A stretch of DNA of 64,000 nt from Streptomyces massasporeus (GTDB lineage Bacteria > Actinomycetota > Actinomycetes > Streptomycetales > Streptomycetaceae), in assembly GCF_014648995.1 (NCBI RefSeq), contig NZ_BMSE01000002.1:1-64000 (forward strand). The letters run 5' to 3'. The notes below the pieces were generated by a model. It was not told the DNA's origin and ran no database searches. It saw only the letters and a list, made by a program, of their open reading frames with translations. Shown one piece after another: positions 63,983-64,000 of the stretch (positions are counted from its first letter, which is position 1; each line of letters begins with the position of its first letter). The translations under genes and the position numbers were made by a program.

Positions 63983-64000
63983 GCCGCCCGCTCCGGCCGC

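Overview
The window is a block of high-GC actinobacterial core chromosome, almost certainly from a Streptomyces. The evidence is the very high G+C, frequent GTG starts (one TTG), ATGA-type start/stop overlaps, and recognisable actinobacterial genes: mtrA-mtrB-lpqB, a long-form hpf, secA with a basic tail, a giant NAD-glutamate dehydrogenase, a Rv3235-like protein and the paired kinases pkaA/pkaB. No rRNA, tRNA or CRISPR array was seen.

Layout. 88-5713 (minus) is a translationally coupled operon: a proline-rich membrane protein, a DUF4129 protein, a DUF4350 protein, a MoxR AAA+ ATPase and a DUF58 protein. 5854-14182 (plus) holds mtnA, the mtrA-mtrB-lpqB envelope-sensing operon, a ComF-type phosphoribosyltransferase and hpf. 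A NarL-type regulator follows, then a YcaQ-like DNA glycosylase and a GNAT acetyltransferase on the minus strand. 17280-28228 carries secA, a minus-strand Rv3235-like gene with a repetitive N-terminus, a DUF6912 protein, a HAD hydrolase and the 1650-residue glutamate dehydrogenase.

28363-52506 is a cell-wall glycopolymer island, mostly minus strand. It has four large TagF-type proteins (glycosyltransferase-2-like N-terminus fused to a CDP-glycerol glycerophosphotransferase-like C-terminus), two further GT2 proteins, a TagG/TagH-type ABC exporter with a divergent TetR regulator, galE and three polytopic GT-C-type transferases, one AftB-like. Inside the island sit the ohrR/ohr peroxide-defence pair and a TnpB-only IS200/IS605 element.

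The most notable observation is this TnpB element. Its ends match the IS608-type recognition code: TTAC cleavage site with AAAG guide on the left, TCAA with GAAT guide and an adjacent perfect hairpin on the right. With these ends (40687-42106) the insertion falls exactly in the ohr stop codon. Deleting the element in silico rebuilds ...Val-Ile-Glu-TAA, whereas the present gene ends ...Val-Ile-Asp-TGA with the element's own TTGA supplying the stop.

52637-63982 holds a sugar ABC importer (binding protein plus two permeases, no ATPase gene), a 1364-residue FHA/FtsK-like protein and the divergent kinases pkaA and pkaB. Other regulatory signals are a tandem pair of perfect DnaA boxes after lpqB, a 14-bp-phased GACCCAC array before pkaA, CAATTG sites between ohrR and ohr, a palindrome before mtrA and several strong hairpin terminators.
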